64,000 nt of DNA from an uncultured Lachnospiraceae bacterium (GTDB lineage Bacteria; Bacillota; Clostridia; Lachnospirales; Lachnospiraceae), in assembly GCA_902786515.1 (NCBI GenBank), contig CADADA010000018.1, positions 1-64,000 on the forward strand. Direction: 5' to 3'. Below, in pieces: positions 17,785 through 27,114 of the stretch. The notes under the pieces were generated by a model that saw nothing but the letters and a program-made list of their open reading frames with translations, did not search any database and was not told the origin of the DNA. Positions within the stretch are counted from its first letter, which is position 1; the number at the start of each line of letters is the position of its first letter. The translations under genes and the position numbers were made by a program.

Positions 17785-19596
17785 ATGAAAAAATATGTTT
17801 TATTTGGAGCTGGAGAATATGCCGTAAAGATGATAGATATTATTGGCAAAGAGAATATTGCTTATATCATAGATAATGATATTAATAAATCAGGCAGGTT
17901 ATTGGAAGAAATACCAATATTTAGCTTTGAACAAAAGAAAAAAGATTGTAAAGGATATGAGATTATAATATCAGTTTCCGAAAGGTATGGTTATCAAATT
18001 GCTGAACAACTTAAAAAAAATGATATTTCAGATTTTAAATCATTCAGGGATATATATTTTCCATACGTAATGAAAGAGATAAAAGAAAGAAAAGATTATA
18101 TTGAGGTATATAATAGAGCAATTAATTGGATAAAAAATAATACTCTTAAAAATCAGGGAATTATTTGTCATTCTGGAAAAATGAAACCATATCCGGAGGT
18201 TACAGGGTATTATATTCCGACACTTATCAGGTGGGGATACAGGCAACTGGCTGTAAGTTATGCGGATTGGTTAATGACAGTGCAAAAAAAGGATGGTTCA
18301 TGGTATGATACAGATGATGTTGCACCATATATTTTTGATTCAGCACAGATTTTGAAGGGGTTGCTTGCAGTTTATGATATTCATAAAAATCAGATAGGAG
18401 TAAAGGAAGCGATAATCAGGGGGTGTGATTGGATTTTCAGTTGTATGAAGGAAGATGGGAGACTTGTAACTCCAAGTAAGGATTGTTGGGGAGAAGATGA
18501 AAGCATTTGTTCTGAATTGATTCATATATATTGTATCTCTCCTTTGATGGAAGCTGGAAAGAGATTTCAGAAGCCGGAATATATAGAAAAATCCAAGATG
18601 ATTTTGCAGTATTATAAAGAAAACTATAAAGATACGATAATGAATTTTAGTCTGCTTTCACATTTTTATGCCTATGTAATGGAAGCCCTGGTGGATTTGG
18701 GAGAAACGGATATGGCAATAAAGGCAATGAACAATATATCGGGATATAGAAATGAAAATGGAGATGTACCGGCATACCATGATGTGCAATGGGTATGCTC
18801 TACGGGGATGTTTCAATTAGCACTTGTGTGGTACAGGCTTGGAGAAATTGATAAAGGTAATAAGACTTTTTCACGTGCGTGTCAACTCCAAAATGAGTCG
18901 GGAGGTTGGTATGGAAGTTACATTATAGATGATGAGACGTGTGAAACAAATGATTATTTTCCATTTGATGAAATCAGTTGGTGTAATAAGTATTTTTTAG
19001 ATGCTTTATATTATAAAAATAAGGCAGAATTTGAACAGAGTGCAGATATGTTTCTTGAGCATATTTCAAATATAGATGAGAGATATACATCGGTGAGGAA
19101 TGTTGTTGCAAAAATTAAAAATGGAGATAATGTATTAGATGTAGGATGTGGGAAAGGACGTTATTTAAAAAATCTTATAAAGGATGAGCCGGAGAAGAAT
19201 TATTATGGAATTGATATATCTAGTAAAGTATTAAAGTATATTGAGGAACGTGAAATTACGTGTGAGGAAGGAACTGGAACATGTATCCCATATGAAGATA
19301 ATTATTTTTCTGTAACGTATACATGTGAAGCATTGGAGCACATGATTGATTTTGAAAGTGCTATAAGGGAAATGTGCAGGGTGACGAAAAGTCAGGGATA
19401 TGTTGTAATTATTGATAAGAATGCATCGCAGTATGGTGCACTGGAAATATCAGAATGGGAGCAATGGCCTGATGAAGAGCAGTTACGTGCAATTATGATA
19501 AATTATTGCAATGAAGTTGAAATTATAAACGATTTAGAATACGAGAATATGGAAAATCCACATTTGTTTACAGCGTGGATTGGCATGGTAAAGTAA
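17785..19596 (+). CDS. Three-domain protein: Rossmann module, alpha-toroid, methyltransferase
   Basis: Residues 1-95 form a Rossmann-like module (YVLFGAGEYAVKMID, then YIIDNDINKSGRLLEEIPIF). The middle, about 100-420, is helical with repeated W/Y/G patterns (TGYYIPTLIRWG, KKDGSWYDTDDVAPYIFDSA). It resembles an alpha/alpha-toroid of terpene-cyclase or glycosidase type. The C-terminus has a class I SAM methyltransferase (VLDVGCGKGRYL near 450, YYGIDIS, CEALEHM). Start ATG 17785 is chosen because GGGAGG (17772-17777) lies 7 bases upstream; a TTG at 17770 precedes that ribosome site. I do not know a characterised protein with this combination. A surface-glycan-modifying methyltransferase with a carbohydrate-binding or -cleaving middle is a guess from context. 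Confidence 0.75.
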   Translation: MKKYVLFGAGEYAVKMIDIIGKENIAYIIDNDINKSGRLLEEIPIFSFEQKKKDCKGYEIIISVSERYGYQIAEQLKKNDISDFKSFRDIYFPYVMKEIKERKDYIEVYNRAINWIKNNTLKNQGIICHSGKMKPYPEVTGYYIPTLIRWGYRQLAVSYADWLMTVQKKDGSWYDTDDVAPYIFDSAQILKGLLAVYDIHKNQIGVKEAIIRGCDWIFSCMKEDGRLVTPSKDCWGEDESICSELIHIYCISPLMEAGKRFQKPEYIEKSKMILQYYKENYKDTIMNFSLLSHFYAYVMEALVDLGETDMAIKAMNNISGYRNENGDVPAYHDVQWVCSTGMFQLALVWYRLGEIDKGNKTFSRACQLQNESGGWYGSYIIDDETCETNDYFPFDEISWCNKYFLDALYYKNKAEFEQSADMFLEHISNIDERYTSVRNVVAKIKNGDNVLDVGCGKGRYLKNLIKDEPEKNYYGIDISSKVLKYIEEREITCEEGTGTCIPYEDNYFSVTYTCEALEHMIDFESAIREMCRVTKSQGYVVIIDKNASQYGALEISEWEQWPDEEQLRAIMINYCNEVEIINDLEYENMENPHLFTAWIGMVK

Positions 19597-19628
19597 TTAT
19601 GAGAATTACAGGTTAGAGGGACAAAAAT

Positions 19629-20735
19629 ATGTGTTGTGTTTCGATTGTATTGCCATCTTATAATGGTGAAGATTATTTAGAAGAGTCTATTAACAGCATA
19701 TTGCAGCAGACATTGACAGACTGGGAATTGATATTGGTTGATGATTGTTCTGACGATGGAACATTGTTAATTATGGAACGATATGAGAAGATGGATGACA
19801 GGATAAAGATTATTACAAATAATCAAAATATGAATCTTCCAAATTCTCTAAATATAGGTTTTAGTCATGCTTCGGGAAAATATTTGACGTGGACATCAGA
19901 TGATAATCTATATCATGTCAGTGCATTAGAAGAAATGTATCACTACATGGAAGAGAATAAAAATGTATATATGGTGTGCGCTGATATGAAATATATAGAT
20001 GACAAGGGAAGATACAAGGGAGATGCACATACATATGATGAAAAGAAATTTTGGTTTAACAATAATGTGGGGGCCTGCTTTATGTACAGGTCAGAAGTGC
20101 GTAGTAGAATAGGGGAATATAATACAGATTTATTTGGAGTAGAAGATTACGATTATTGGCTTAGGATAAGAAAAAAATGTGGAGAAATACAAAGATTGGA
20201 TAAAGTATTGTATTCTTACAGATTACATGAGAATAGTCTGACAGCTACCCGCTTTTACCAGATTAAAGAAAAATTGAATTGTTTAAGAAGCGCTAACTGG
20301 AAGCAGATGGTAACAGATATACAGGGGGATGCTGAAAAAATGGCAATCTGGTTTGAAATGGTTTTATGTGGTTATAAAATGGATAGCTATAAAGACGAAT
20401 TTCAAATTGAGGAGATTGATTTCTATAAAGAATTTGATGAAGATAACGATAAAATTTTGATTTATGGAGCCGGGGAATTTGGGAAGAGAGCAAAAGAATT
20501 ATTAGGAGATAATGTGATTGGATTTATTGATTCGGATTCAAAAAAAACAGGGACAATTTATGAAGGTAAGCCGGTGTATTCTATTGTTGATGCAGAACGT
20601 AGATTTAAAGGTTGTCAGATTGTTGTAGCGGTGGATGCATTGAAATTATATGAGATTGCAAAAGAGTATAGTGATAATAAGGGAAAATTGATAATGACAT
20701 CGTTTCATCAGATGTTTGCTAAGAAGAGAATATAA
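19629..20735 (+). CDS. GT2 glycosyltransferase with C-terminal Rossmann module
   Basis: Inverting GT-A transferase of 368 residues. VSIVLPSYNGEDYLEESINS opens the domain, followed by LVDDCSDDG near 37 and WTSDDN near 95 (DxD-like). EDYDYWLRI near 181 is the usual acceptor-side acidic motif. From about residue 277 a separate module follows (ILIYGAGEFGKRAKELL, IDSDSKKTG). It matches modules on the genes at 17785, 23447, 24757 and 25969. GAGGG precedes the ATG, 32 bp after the previous gene. The sugar is unknown. Confidence 0.88.
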   Translation: MCCVSIVLPSYNGEDYLEESINSILQQTLTDWELILVDDCSDDGTLLIMERYEKMDDRIKIITNNQNMNLPNSLNIGFSHASGKYLTWTSDDNLYHVSALEEMYHYMEENKNVYMVCADMKYIDDKGRYKGDAHTYDEKKFWFNNNVGACFMYRSEVRSRIGEYNTDLFGVEDYDYWLRIRKKCGEIQRLDKVLYSYRLHENSLTATRFYQIKEKLNCLRSANWKQMVTDIQGDAEKMAIWFEMVLCGYKMDSYKDEFQIEEIDFYKEFDEDNDKILIYGAGEFGKRAKELLGDNVIGFIDSDSKKTGTIYEGKPVYSIVDAERRFKGCQIVVAVDALKLYEIAKEYSDNKGKLIMTSFHQMFAKKRI

Positions 20736-20783
20736 AGAAAAGGAACTTAATTAACCGTGTTATAATAAATATTAGGAGGAATA

Positions 20784-22100
20784 ATGTCAAATCCAGCAGT
20801 TTATGTTTTATCGGAAACAAAAATAAAAAATACAAGGGTATGTATAGAAGATAATTTAGGAGAAGCTATACATATACACATAGGACAGTTTCGAGTGTCT
20901 ATGACAATTGATGAATTCTATAAAATTGCAGATCAAATTATAACAGCAGCGGATGAAATACTACAATTAAGTGATTTGAGTCTGGAAATGTTTGATAAAG
21001 GTGCGTTTGATTGGAATTGGTTATGTCGATATGAAGAAATTGAAAAAATAGAAAAAGTTAATGTAAAGGTGGAAGACTTGTTAACTAAAGGTGAATCAAA
21101 GTTGGCACCAGGTATGAATCATATTGTAAGAGTAGCAGATTCACGTCAATATAAAGCATTGAATAATGATATTCAAGAACTTGAGAGATATGACGAGAAG
21201 AATAAATACGGAATATCCAATTTAGAGAGATTAAAAATAGTTTTGAATCTTATAAAAGAAAAGGGATATCCTTACGATGAAAAATACATAATGGTGAATC
21301 AGTATAACCAAATATATGATGGAGATCACAGGGCGGCATGTTTATTATTTCTAAATATTGAAGAAATTCCAGTTATAAGAATTACTTTAAAAAATGAAAA
21401 GACAATAGAGGAACAAAAAGAAATTGAACAATCGGAAATAGAGAGGTTTTATTTAAAAGGTAAAAAAGAGACGGTGTATATGTGGTCGGAGGATTTAAAT
21501 GAACTAAATATAACTTTTAAGGAATTAACAGAAAAAATAGAAAATATGAATATTGGTTGGTATTCTATTGAACGTCCATGGTCAGGAACTGATGGAGAGG
21601 CTGTTGCTGATAAAATAATTGTTATAAAAGAAAACAGAGTGATTGATTTCTGTAAGTTTATGAATATTTCATATTACGGAAAGAGCGAGTACAGGCACTA
21701 TCAGTTTTTGTATTCTATGCAACGTTGTGTTTATATTGAATTGACTGATGCCAGGGTGCTTGTTTTTGATAGATTGAGCTGTAAAAGCAAATTTGAGAAT
21801 TCAATTATGCCATTAGATAAGGAAATACAGAATATGTCATGGAAAAATATAGAATCAAATAAAGCAGGATTGAAGACAGAGTTAATATATGTAATTGTAG
21901 ATTCGTTATTAAATGGAGCAGGTTTTTCTAAACAAAATGAGAAATTCGTAAGCGAACACATTGATCTTTTGCAATGTTCAGATTTTAGAAAATTAATTAA
22001 AAAGATATTTTTTAATTATAGTGATATGTTGATAGAGTATTTAAAAATAGGAGATTTTAAAAAAGCATATACAGAATATATTAGTAATGAAGATTATTAG
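20784..22100 (+). CDS. Unknown protein with ParB-like DGDHR motif
   Basis: A 438-residue protein of unknown function. Residues 1-75 are similar in pattern to the small protein encoded at 22706 (IHIHIGQFRVSM...EF...A..I). Around residues 170-195 it reads MVNQYNQIYDGDHRAACLLF. This resembles the ParB/sulfiredoxin-like nucleotide-binding motif DGxHR found in ParB, Srx and Ser-kinase SbnI-type proteins. The C-terminal half, about 230-438, has no motif I recognise. AGGAGG precedes the ATG at 20784. Its neighbours are a GT2 gene and a nucleotidyltransferase-like gene. It could be a kinase or nucleotide-using modification enzyme, but this is speculative. Confidence 0.6.
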   Translation: MSNPAVYVLSETKIKNTRVCIEDNLGEAIHIHIGQFRVSMTIDEFYKIADQIITAADEILQLSDLSLEMFDKGAFDWNWLCRYEEIEKIEKVNVKVEDLLTKGESKLAPGMNHIVRVADSRQYKALNNDIQELERYDEKNKYGISNLERLKIVLNLIKEKGYPYDEKYIMVNQYNQIYDGDHRAACLLFLNIEEIPVIRITLKNEKTIEEQKEIEQSEIERFYLKGKKETVYMWSEDLNELNITFKELTEKIENMNIGWYSIERPWSGTDGEAVADKIIVIKENRVIDFCKFMNISYYGKSEYRHYQFLYSMQRCVYIELTDARVLVFDRLSCKSKFENSIMPLDKEIQNMSWKNIESNKAGLKTELIYVIVDSLLNGAGFSKQNEKFVSEHIDLLQCSDFRKLIKKIFFNYSDMLIEYLKIGDFKKAYTEYISNEDY

Positions 22101-22150
22101 ATAAATTAATAAATTTTGTAGAGCAAAGATGCTTAGTAGAGGAGGGTTTT

Positions 22151-22705
22151 ATGTGGAAATCGGTAATGCAAATGATTCAGTCAATGGATGAAGAAAGATA
22201 TGTATTTTTGCGAAATACAGAGAATATTAGCGATGACTTTTCTGAAGAAGATGACTTGGATATTCTTTGTTATGATATAAAAAAAATTGTAGAGTGTGTA
22301 CATGCCATTCCTTTGAATAACAGAGATAGGTGCTATAATTATTATACTGTTATTAACAATAGAAAACTATTTCTAGATATAAGATGTGTTGGAGATGGTT
22401 ATTTTGATCGCATGTGGGAAATAGAAATGATTGATACACGAAAAAGAAAAGGTTTGTTATATGTACTTAACGATGAGAATCAAAAATATTCTGTATTGTA
22501 TCATTGTTTATTTCAAAAGGATAATTTATCAGCAAAAAAATATAGTAATTATATTGAAAAAGTGTTTGGTAGTTATGATATTAATCAAAATATAATTCAA
22601 CTTTCAGAGTTTATGAAAGAAAAGAAATATTGTTTTGAAATGCCTGATGATAAAGGAGTATATCTTAATAATGAGAATATTAAAAGCCTAAAGGAGATAT
22701 TATAA
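22151..22705 (+). CDS. Nucleotidyltransferase-like protein
   Basis: A 184-residue protein. FLRNTENISDD, EEDDLDILCYD near residues 35-45 and LDIRCVGDGYFD near 75 together resemble the acidic active site of nucleotidyltransferase-fold proteins found in polysaccharide loci. The segment YSVLYHCLFQKDN near 117 also occurs in that group. AGGAGGG precedes the ATG. Its stop codon abuts the next ATG, so it is translationally coupled to 22706. The role is unknown; adding a nucleotide- or phosphate-linked group to a glycan would fit. Confidence 0.6.
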   Translation: MWKSVMQMIQSMDEERYVFLRNTENISDDFSEEDDLDILCYDIKKIVECVHAIPLNNRDRCYNYYTVINNRKLFLDIRCVGDGYFDRMWEIEMIDTRKRKGLLYVLNDENQKYSVLYHCLFQKDNLSAKKYSNYIEKVFGSYDINQNIIQLSEFMKEKKYCFEMPDDKGVYLNNENIKSLKEIL

Positions 22706-22933
22706 ATGGGAGAAAAGATTAGAGATATTGGTGAGTTTTATTTAGGAAAAGAGAGGTATCAGATTGAGCTTAATGATGGATATGATAAGGCATATTCAAA
22801 ATATGATATACACATTCAAAATGACCGTGTGCAATATTGCCTTTCGGGAAGTGAATTTATGACATTAGCGTCAGCATTTATAAATGCAAAGGAAAAACTT
22901 GATGCACTAAAATCATACAAAAGCACAAATTGA
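22706..22933 (+). CDS. Small unknown protein
   Basis: A 75-residue protein starting immediately after the preceding stop. Its pattern (YDIHIQNDRVQYCLSGSEFM, then ALASAF-like helix ending AKEKLDAL) parallels residues 1-75 of the protein encoded at 20784. It may therefore be a free-standing copy of that N-terminal domain, perhaps a partner subunit. AAAGGAGA overlaps the end of the upstream gene as its ribosome site. No catalytic residues are evident. Confidence 0.6.
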   Translation: MGEKIRDIGEFYLGKERYQIELNDGYDKAYSKYDIHIQNDRVQYCLSGSEFMTLASAFINAKEKLDALKSYKSTN

Positions 22934-22950
22934 TATGTGAGGTAAAAGAA

Positions 22951-23406
22951 ATGAAAGAAATAAAAGAAGAAGGTATTGAAGAATTTATTGATGCATGGCT
23001 TTGTGGCATTTATGAGGAATTAATGTTTTGGAATGAGTATATTGAAAAAAAGGGTGGAAAATTTAGTGCTAATTGGGACAGAAATACAAATCCTGATAGG
23101 CCATTTACATTAGAAAAAGATATACCTGTACATCAGTACGGGAAAACGTTAGATTTTATAGATATTGGTTCAGGACCTTTTTCAAGGTGTGGAACGTCAA
23201 CAGATAAGGTGATATTAAATCATACAGCTATTGATCCTCTTGCGGATGCGTATAAGATAATGAAACAAAAAGCGGGGTTGAAATCAAATATAAATTTACA
23301 AACAGGTTTTGTAGAAATACTGGATAAATTTTTATCTAAAAATTCATATGATATTGTGCATATGAGTAATTCATTAGATCATTGTTTTGATCCTATAATG
23401 GTCTAG
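22951..23406 (+). pseudogene. Truncated SAM methyltransferase-like gene
   Basis: The visible part matches the first half of a class I methyltransferase: LDFIDIGSGPFSRCG (motif I), NHTAIDPLADAY (motif II) and YDIVHMSNSLDHCFDP (motif IV region). The reading frame stops right after this at 23404-23406, leaving no C-terminal strands. No continuation is visible in other frames before the next gene, so the 3' half is lost. ATG 22951 is preferred over TTG 22930 because GTGAGG lies 8 bases upstream. It may be non-functional, or a short protein working with a neighbour. Confidence 0.65.
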
Positions 23407-23446
23407 TAAGATATATTAATATAGTTGAATTGTTATGGAGGTTTTT

Positions 23447-24679
23447 ATGATTGTAGTAGTTGGTGCAGGAAAAAATGGAAGAAAAATCAGAAGTGAGTTA
23501 TTTGATGAAATCACAGAGGTAAAAATTTATGATAATGATAGGAGAAAATGGGGGAGTCTTATAGATGGAGTTAATGTTATTTCACTAGAAGAACTTATTG
23601 ATTTTGTGGAAGAGCCAGATAATAGTATTATAGTGGGTGAAAATAGCCCTTCGCTTATACATTTTATAAAGGATTTAAATCCTGCATGTAAGATTTTTGA
23701 ATATAAAAATGCAGGTTTAGCAGAGTTAAATATGTCTTGTATTGAAGAATTTAAGTATGATAATGCAATGGAACTGGGTCAGAAAAGAATCAAGGATTAT
23801 ATTATTCGTATGCAGGAGTATAAAGAAGAGGGAAAACAAGAGGCATATGAGCATGCTAAAAAATTTATTGAATTTAAAAAGCAGCATCCTCAAGTGCCGG
23901 AAATTTCTTCTATAGAAATGACAAACAATTGTAATTTGGCATGTCCAAATTGCCCAAATTCAACCCTTTCGTTTCACAAAGGTTATATAAATGATGATGT
24001 ATTTGAGGCTGCATTGAAATATATTCCACCATACAAAAATGATACAGTTGCCGTTCATTGTATGGGAGAGCCGTTGTTACATCCTAAATTATTTCACTAT
24101 TTAGATAAAATGGCTAGAATAGGAACCAATATATGTATTTCGACAAATGGAATTCTTTTAGATGATAACATAGGTGATGAATTGTTAAGAATATTATCAT
24201 GTACTGATAACAGTATAATGTATATATCATTTCATACAAAAAAGTCAGTTGAAAGATGGTATGAGTTTGCACGAAAATATGATAGATGCCCAATGAAAAA
24301 TAATATACATTTTTTTGGACAGGTATTAGAGCATAATCAGGAGGATGCATATAAGTGGTTAAATGAGCTTGGAATTAGTGAACCAGATAATCATCCGCTC
24401 ATAAGACATATTACTTCTCATTCGTGGGGAGGAAATGTTGAGAATCGTCGCAAGGAGTACAGTAATATTGAAATAAATAACAGGATAAGAAATTGTTATT
24501 ATTTAAGAAAGAGAAAAATTGCGGTCATGTGGGACGGTTCACTGCGAGGGTGTTGTTATGATAGTAATGCTACTCAAAAATGTGGGTCAATATTTGATTA
24601 TGAGAATGCAGACATAAATCCAAGAGGATATGACATATGCAGATTTTGTGATCCTGATTGGATTACGAATTATCAGTAA
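23447..24679 (+). CDS. Radical SAM protein with Rossmann N-terminus
   Basis: Residues 1-95 are a Rossmann-like module (MIVVVGAGKNGRKIRSEL). The radical SAM core follows, with the iron-sulfur cysteines as CX3CX2C at 162, 166 and 169 (NNCNLACPNCPN), then MGEPLLHP and CISTNGILL. The C-terminus carries extra cysteines (RGCCYDSN, ICRFCDPDW) in a SPASM-like arrangement. Such enzymes perform radical chemistry on sugars, peptides or cofactors. ATG 23447 is chosen because GGAGG (23437-23441) is 5 bases upstream. An in-frame ATG at 23435 precedes that site. The substrate is probably a glycan precursor or flagellin residue, inferred from location only. Confidence 0.85.
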   Translation: MIVVVGAGKNGRKIRSELFDEITEVKIYDNDRRKWGSLIDGVNVISLEELIDFVEEPDNSIIVGENSPSLIHFIKDLNPACKIFEYKNAGLAELNMSCIEEFKYDNAMELGQKRIKDYIIRMQEYKEEGKQEAYEHAKKFIEFKKQHPQVPEISSIEMTNNCNLACPNCPNSTLSFHKGYINDDVFEAALKYIPPYKNDTVAVHCMGEPLLHPKLFHYLDKMARIGTNICISTNGILLDDNIGDELLRILSCTDNSIMYISFHTKKSVERWYEFARKYDRCPMKNNIHFFGQVLEHNQEDAYKWLNELGISEPDNHPLIRHITSHSWGGNVENRRKEYSNIEINNRIRNCYYLRKRKIAVMWDGSLRGCCYDSNATQKCGSIFDYENADINPRGYDICRFCDPDWITNYQ

Positions 24680-24756
24680 GATATAGTATGTAGAAAAAGT
24701 GGAATCCTATACCTAAATATTTGTAAAGGTGTATTTATTAATGTTAAAGATGTTTT

Positions 24757-25926
24757 ATGATTATGAAATATAAGGCTGGAGACTTATTCAATAAAAGAAA
24801 GAGAGACCATAGTATGAAATATTTAAGCACTACGATAGATGAGTTTTCCAAATTTGTTATTGATAATGATATGAATATAATTTTGTTTGGATATGGAGCT
24901 GTGTGTAAGACATTTATTCCATACATTGCAAATAACAGAGGTTTTTCAAACAAGATAAAATATATAATCGATAACAATCCTGCTAAGAGAGGAAAATACT
25001 TTTTGTTTGATGAAAATAAAGTTCCGGTTGTGGATATTAGTATATTTGAAAGAATTCCAAAGAATTATTGTTTACTTATAACTAATGGCGATTTTTATTC
25101 AGTAATAGAACAGCTTAAACATATAAAATGCTGTGAAGAAATGCCTTGCTTTATTTCGGCCTATATGCAGTTGGATAGGAAATATGACAGAAACGAAAAT
25201 CATATTTATATGGATTATGACAGACCACGTATACCTAAAATTATTCATTATTGTTGGTTTTCTGAAAATAAAATACCAAATAATTTATTAAAATGCATAG
25301 ATACCTGGAAAGAGATTTGTTATGATTACGAATTCATTTGTTGGAATGAAAAGAACTATGATGTTAAACGAAATAGATATACCCGAGAGGCATATGAGAT
25401 GGAAAAGTGGGGATATATTCCGGATGTTGTGCGTCTTGAAAAATTGTATGAATGTGGTGGGTTCTATTTTGATACAGATGTAAAAATATTAAAAAGTCTT
25501 GAACCATTAAGATACGAAGAAGCATTTTGTGGAAGAGAACGAGCAGGACATGTGAATTTTGGAGGAGGTTCCGGGTGCGTAAAGGGTTGTGACATTATAA
25601 AAAAGATATTAGATTTTAGGATTGATGAACCATTTAACCTTGGAAATGGTAATTTTAATGGTGAGGCAAGTGGATATTATGAAAGTGCACCATTGATGCA
25701 AATGGGATTAGTAATTGAAGATGTTAACCAAAAATTAGACGGATTAAATGTATATGCATCAGAGTTTTTTTCTCCTTATAACTATATTAATGGTGAGAAT
25801 ATTCAAAATGAGAACACTTTTTCAATACATTTTTTTAGTGGCAGCTGGATTGAAGGAGGAAATATTTTTAGGGAGCAAACTAGAGAGAAATACGTGAAAT
25901 TTAGAACGCAAATGGAGAAAATTTAA
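24757..25926 (+). CDS. GT32/Och1-type glycosyltransferase with Rossmann module
   Basis: The N-terminal module (IILFGYGAVCKTFI, YIIDNNPAKRGKYF) belongs to the set seen at 17785, 19629, 23447 and 25969. Residues about 145-389 are a Gly_transf_sug (GT32) domain. It has PRIPKIIHYCWF near 150, PDVVRLEKLYECGG near 222, and the DxD motif in FDTDV near 238. GT32 enzymes transfer sugars from nucleotide donors to surface glycans. ATG 24757 has no clear ribosome site. ATG 24814, after GAGAGA, is an alternative start that keeps the whole module. Confidence 0.85.
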   Translation: MIMKYKAGDLFNKRKRDHSMKYLSTTIDEFSKFVIDNDMNIILFGYGAVCKTFIPYIANNRGFSNKIKYIIDNNPAKRGKYFLFDENKVPVVDISIFERIPKNYCLLITNGDFYSVIEQLKHIKCCEEMPCFISAYMQLDRKYDRNENHIYMDYDRPRIPKIIHYCWFSENKIPNNLLKCIDTWKEICYDYEFICWNEKNYDVKRNRYTREAYEMEKWGYIPDVVRLEKLYECGGFYFDTDVKILKSLEPLRYEEAFCGRERAGHVNFGGGSGCVKGCDIIKKILDFRIDEPFNLGNGNFNGEASGYYESAPLMQMGLVIEDVNQKLDGLNVYASEFFSPYNYINGENIQNENTFSIHFFSGSWIEGGNIFREQTREKYVKFRTQMEKI

Positions 25927-25968
25927 AACATATATTTATGGTAAATCGGTGAAGGGAAGTGGATTAAG

Positions 25969-27096
25969 ATGAGTGCTGAAATAAAAGAAAACCTTACTCT
26001 TACCGTTATTGTTCCAGTGTATAATTCGCAGGAGTATTTGGAGGAGTGTATTAACAGTATCAAAAATCAGACATATACAAATTTGGATATTATATTGGTA
26101 GATGATGGCTCAACGGATTCCAGTGGGAAAATATGTGATGATGCTGCCGACAAGGATGAACGTGTAAGAGTTATCCATAAAAAAAATGAGGGCTTGGTTG
26201 CAGCGAGAAAAACGGGTATTAATAGTGCAAGAGGGGATTATATTACCTTTGTGGATTGTGATGATTACATAGATTTGGATGCATATGAACAGATTGTTAA
26301 TAATATGTCGGATATTATTCCGGATGTAATTGCGTTTGGATTGATAGAGGAATATCCAGATGATTCTATCAAAAACATAAACAAGCTGGCATCCGGGATA
26401 TATGAAAAAAGTGATATGGAAAAGAACATTTTTTCAAGAATGTTAAGTTTTGGAGATTTTTTTCAATATGGCATAATGCCAAATCTTGTATGCAAATTTA
26501 TTAAGAGGAGTTTTTTAGAAAGTCATAAACCGAAGATCAGTAATGGTGTTACTATAGGTGAAGATGTTGATATGACATATCAGATGTTACTGAATGCGAA
26601 TACACTTCAAATAATGGATATCGCACCATATCATTATCGAAAGCATCACGCATCCATGATGTACCAAACTGTAGAATTAGAGAGATTGAAATTACTTGAG
26701 GATGATTTAAGAAGTACATTTGTTTGCAAGGATAGCAATTATAATTTAGATAAGCAGTTAAACAGTTATATTACATTTGTGTATCTCTTAAAACATCCTG
26801 AAATCATATTAGGCAAAAGATTTGACTTTTCAAATACGAAGATAGCATTATATGGAGCGGGAGGATTTGGACAAGCCTTTCATCAGAGCTATAGTCATAA
26901 TGTGGTGCTATGGGTAGATAAGAATTATCAGAGATATGATTCCGTAAAACCTGTAGATGCATTGAAAGAAAGGGTAGAGGAATATGACATGATTTTCATA
27001 GCAATATTGAATGTTGCTGTATGTGAAGAAATCAAAAACACTTTGTATGAAAATGGAATTAGAAAGCCGATTATTTATTACAAAGAAGAATTATAA
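25969..27096 (+). CDS. GT2 glycosyltransferase with C-terminal Rossmann module
   Basis: A classical GT-A transferase: LTVIVPVYNSQEYLEECINS at 10-29, LVDDGSTDSSG near 44, and FVDCDDYID near 101. The segment EDVDMTYQML near 198 follows. Residues about 285-375 form an added Rossmann-like module (IALYGAGGFGQAFHQSY). AAGGGAAG lies upstream of the ATG. The next gene starts 18 bp after the stop. Substrate unknown; part of the glycan assembly operon. Confidence 0.9.
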   Translation: MSAEIKENLTLTVIVPVYNSQEYLEECINSIKNQTYTNLDIILVDDGSTDSSGKICDDAADKDERVRVIHKKNEGLVAARKTGINSARGDYITFVDCDDYIDLDAYEQIVNNMSDIIPDVIAFGLIEEYPDDSIKNINKLASGIYEKSDMEKNIFSRMLSFGDFFQYGIMPNLVCKFIKRSFLESHKPKISNGVTIGEDVDMTYQMLLNANTLQIMDIAPYHYRKHHASMMYQTVELERLKLLEDDLRSTFVCKDSNYNLDKQLNSYITFVYLLKHPEIILGKRFDFSNTKIALYGAGGFGQAFHQSYSHNVVLWVDKNYQRYDSVKPVDALKERVEEYDMIFIAILNVAVCEEIKNTLYENGIRKPIIYYKEEL

Positions 27097-27114
27097 TATC
27101 GGGAGGCAAGGAAG

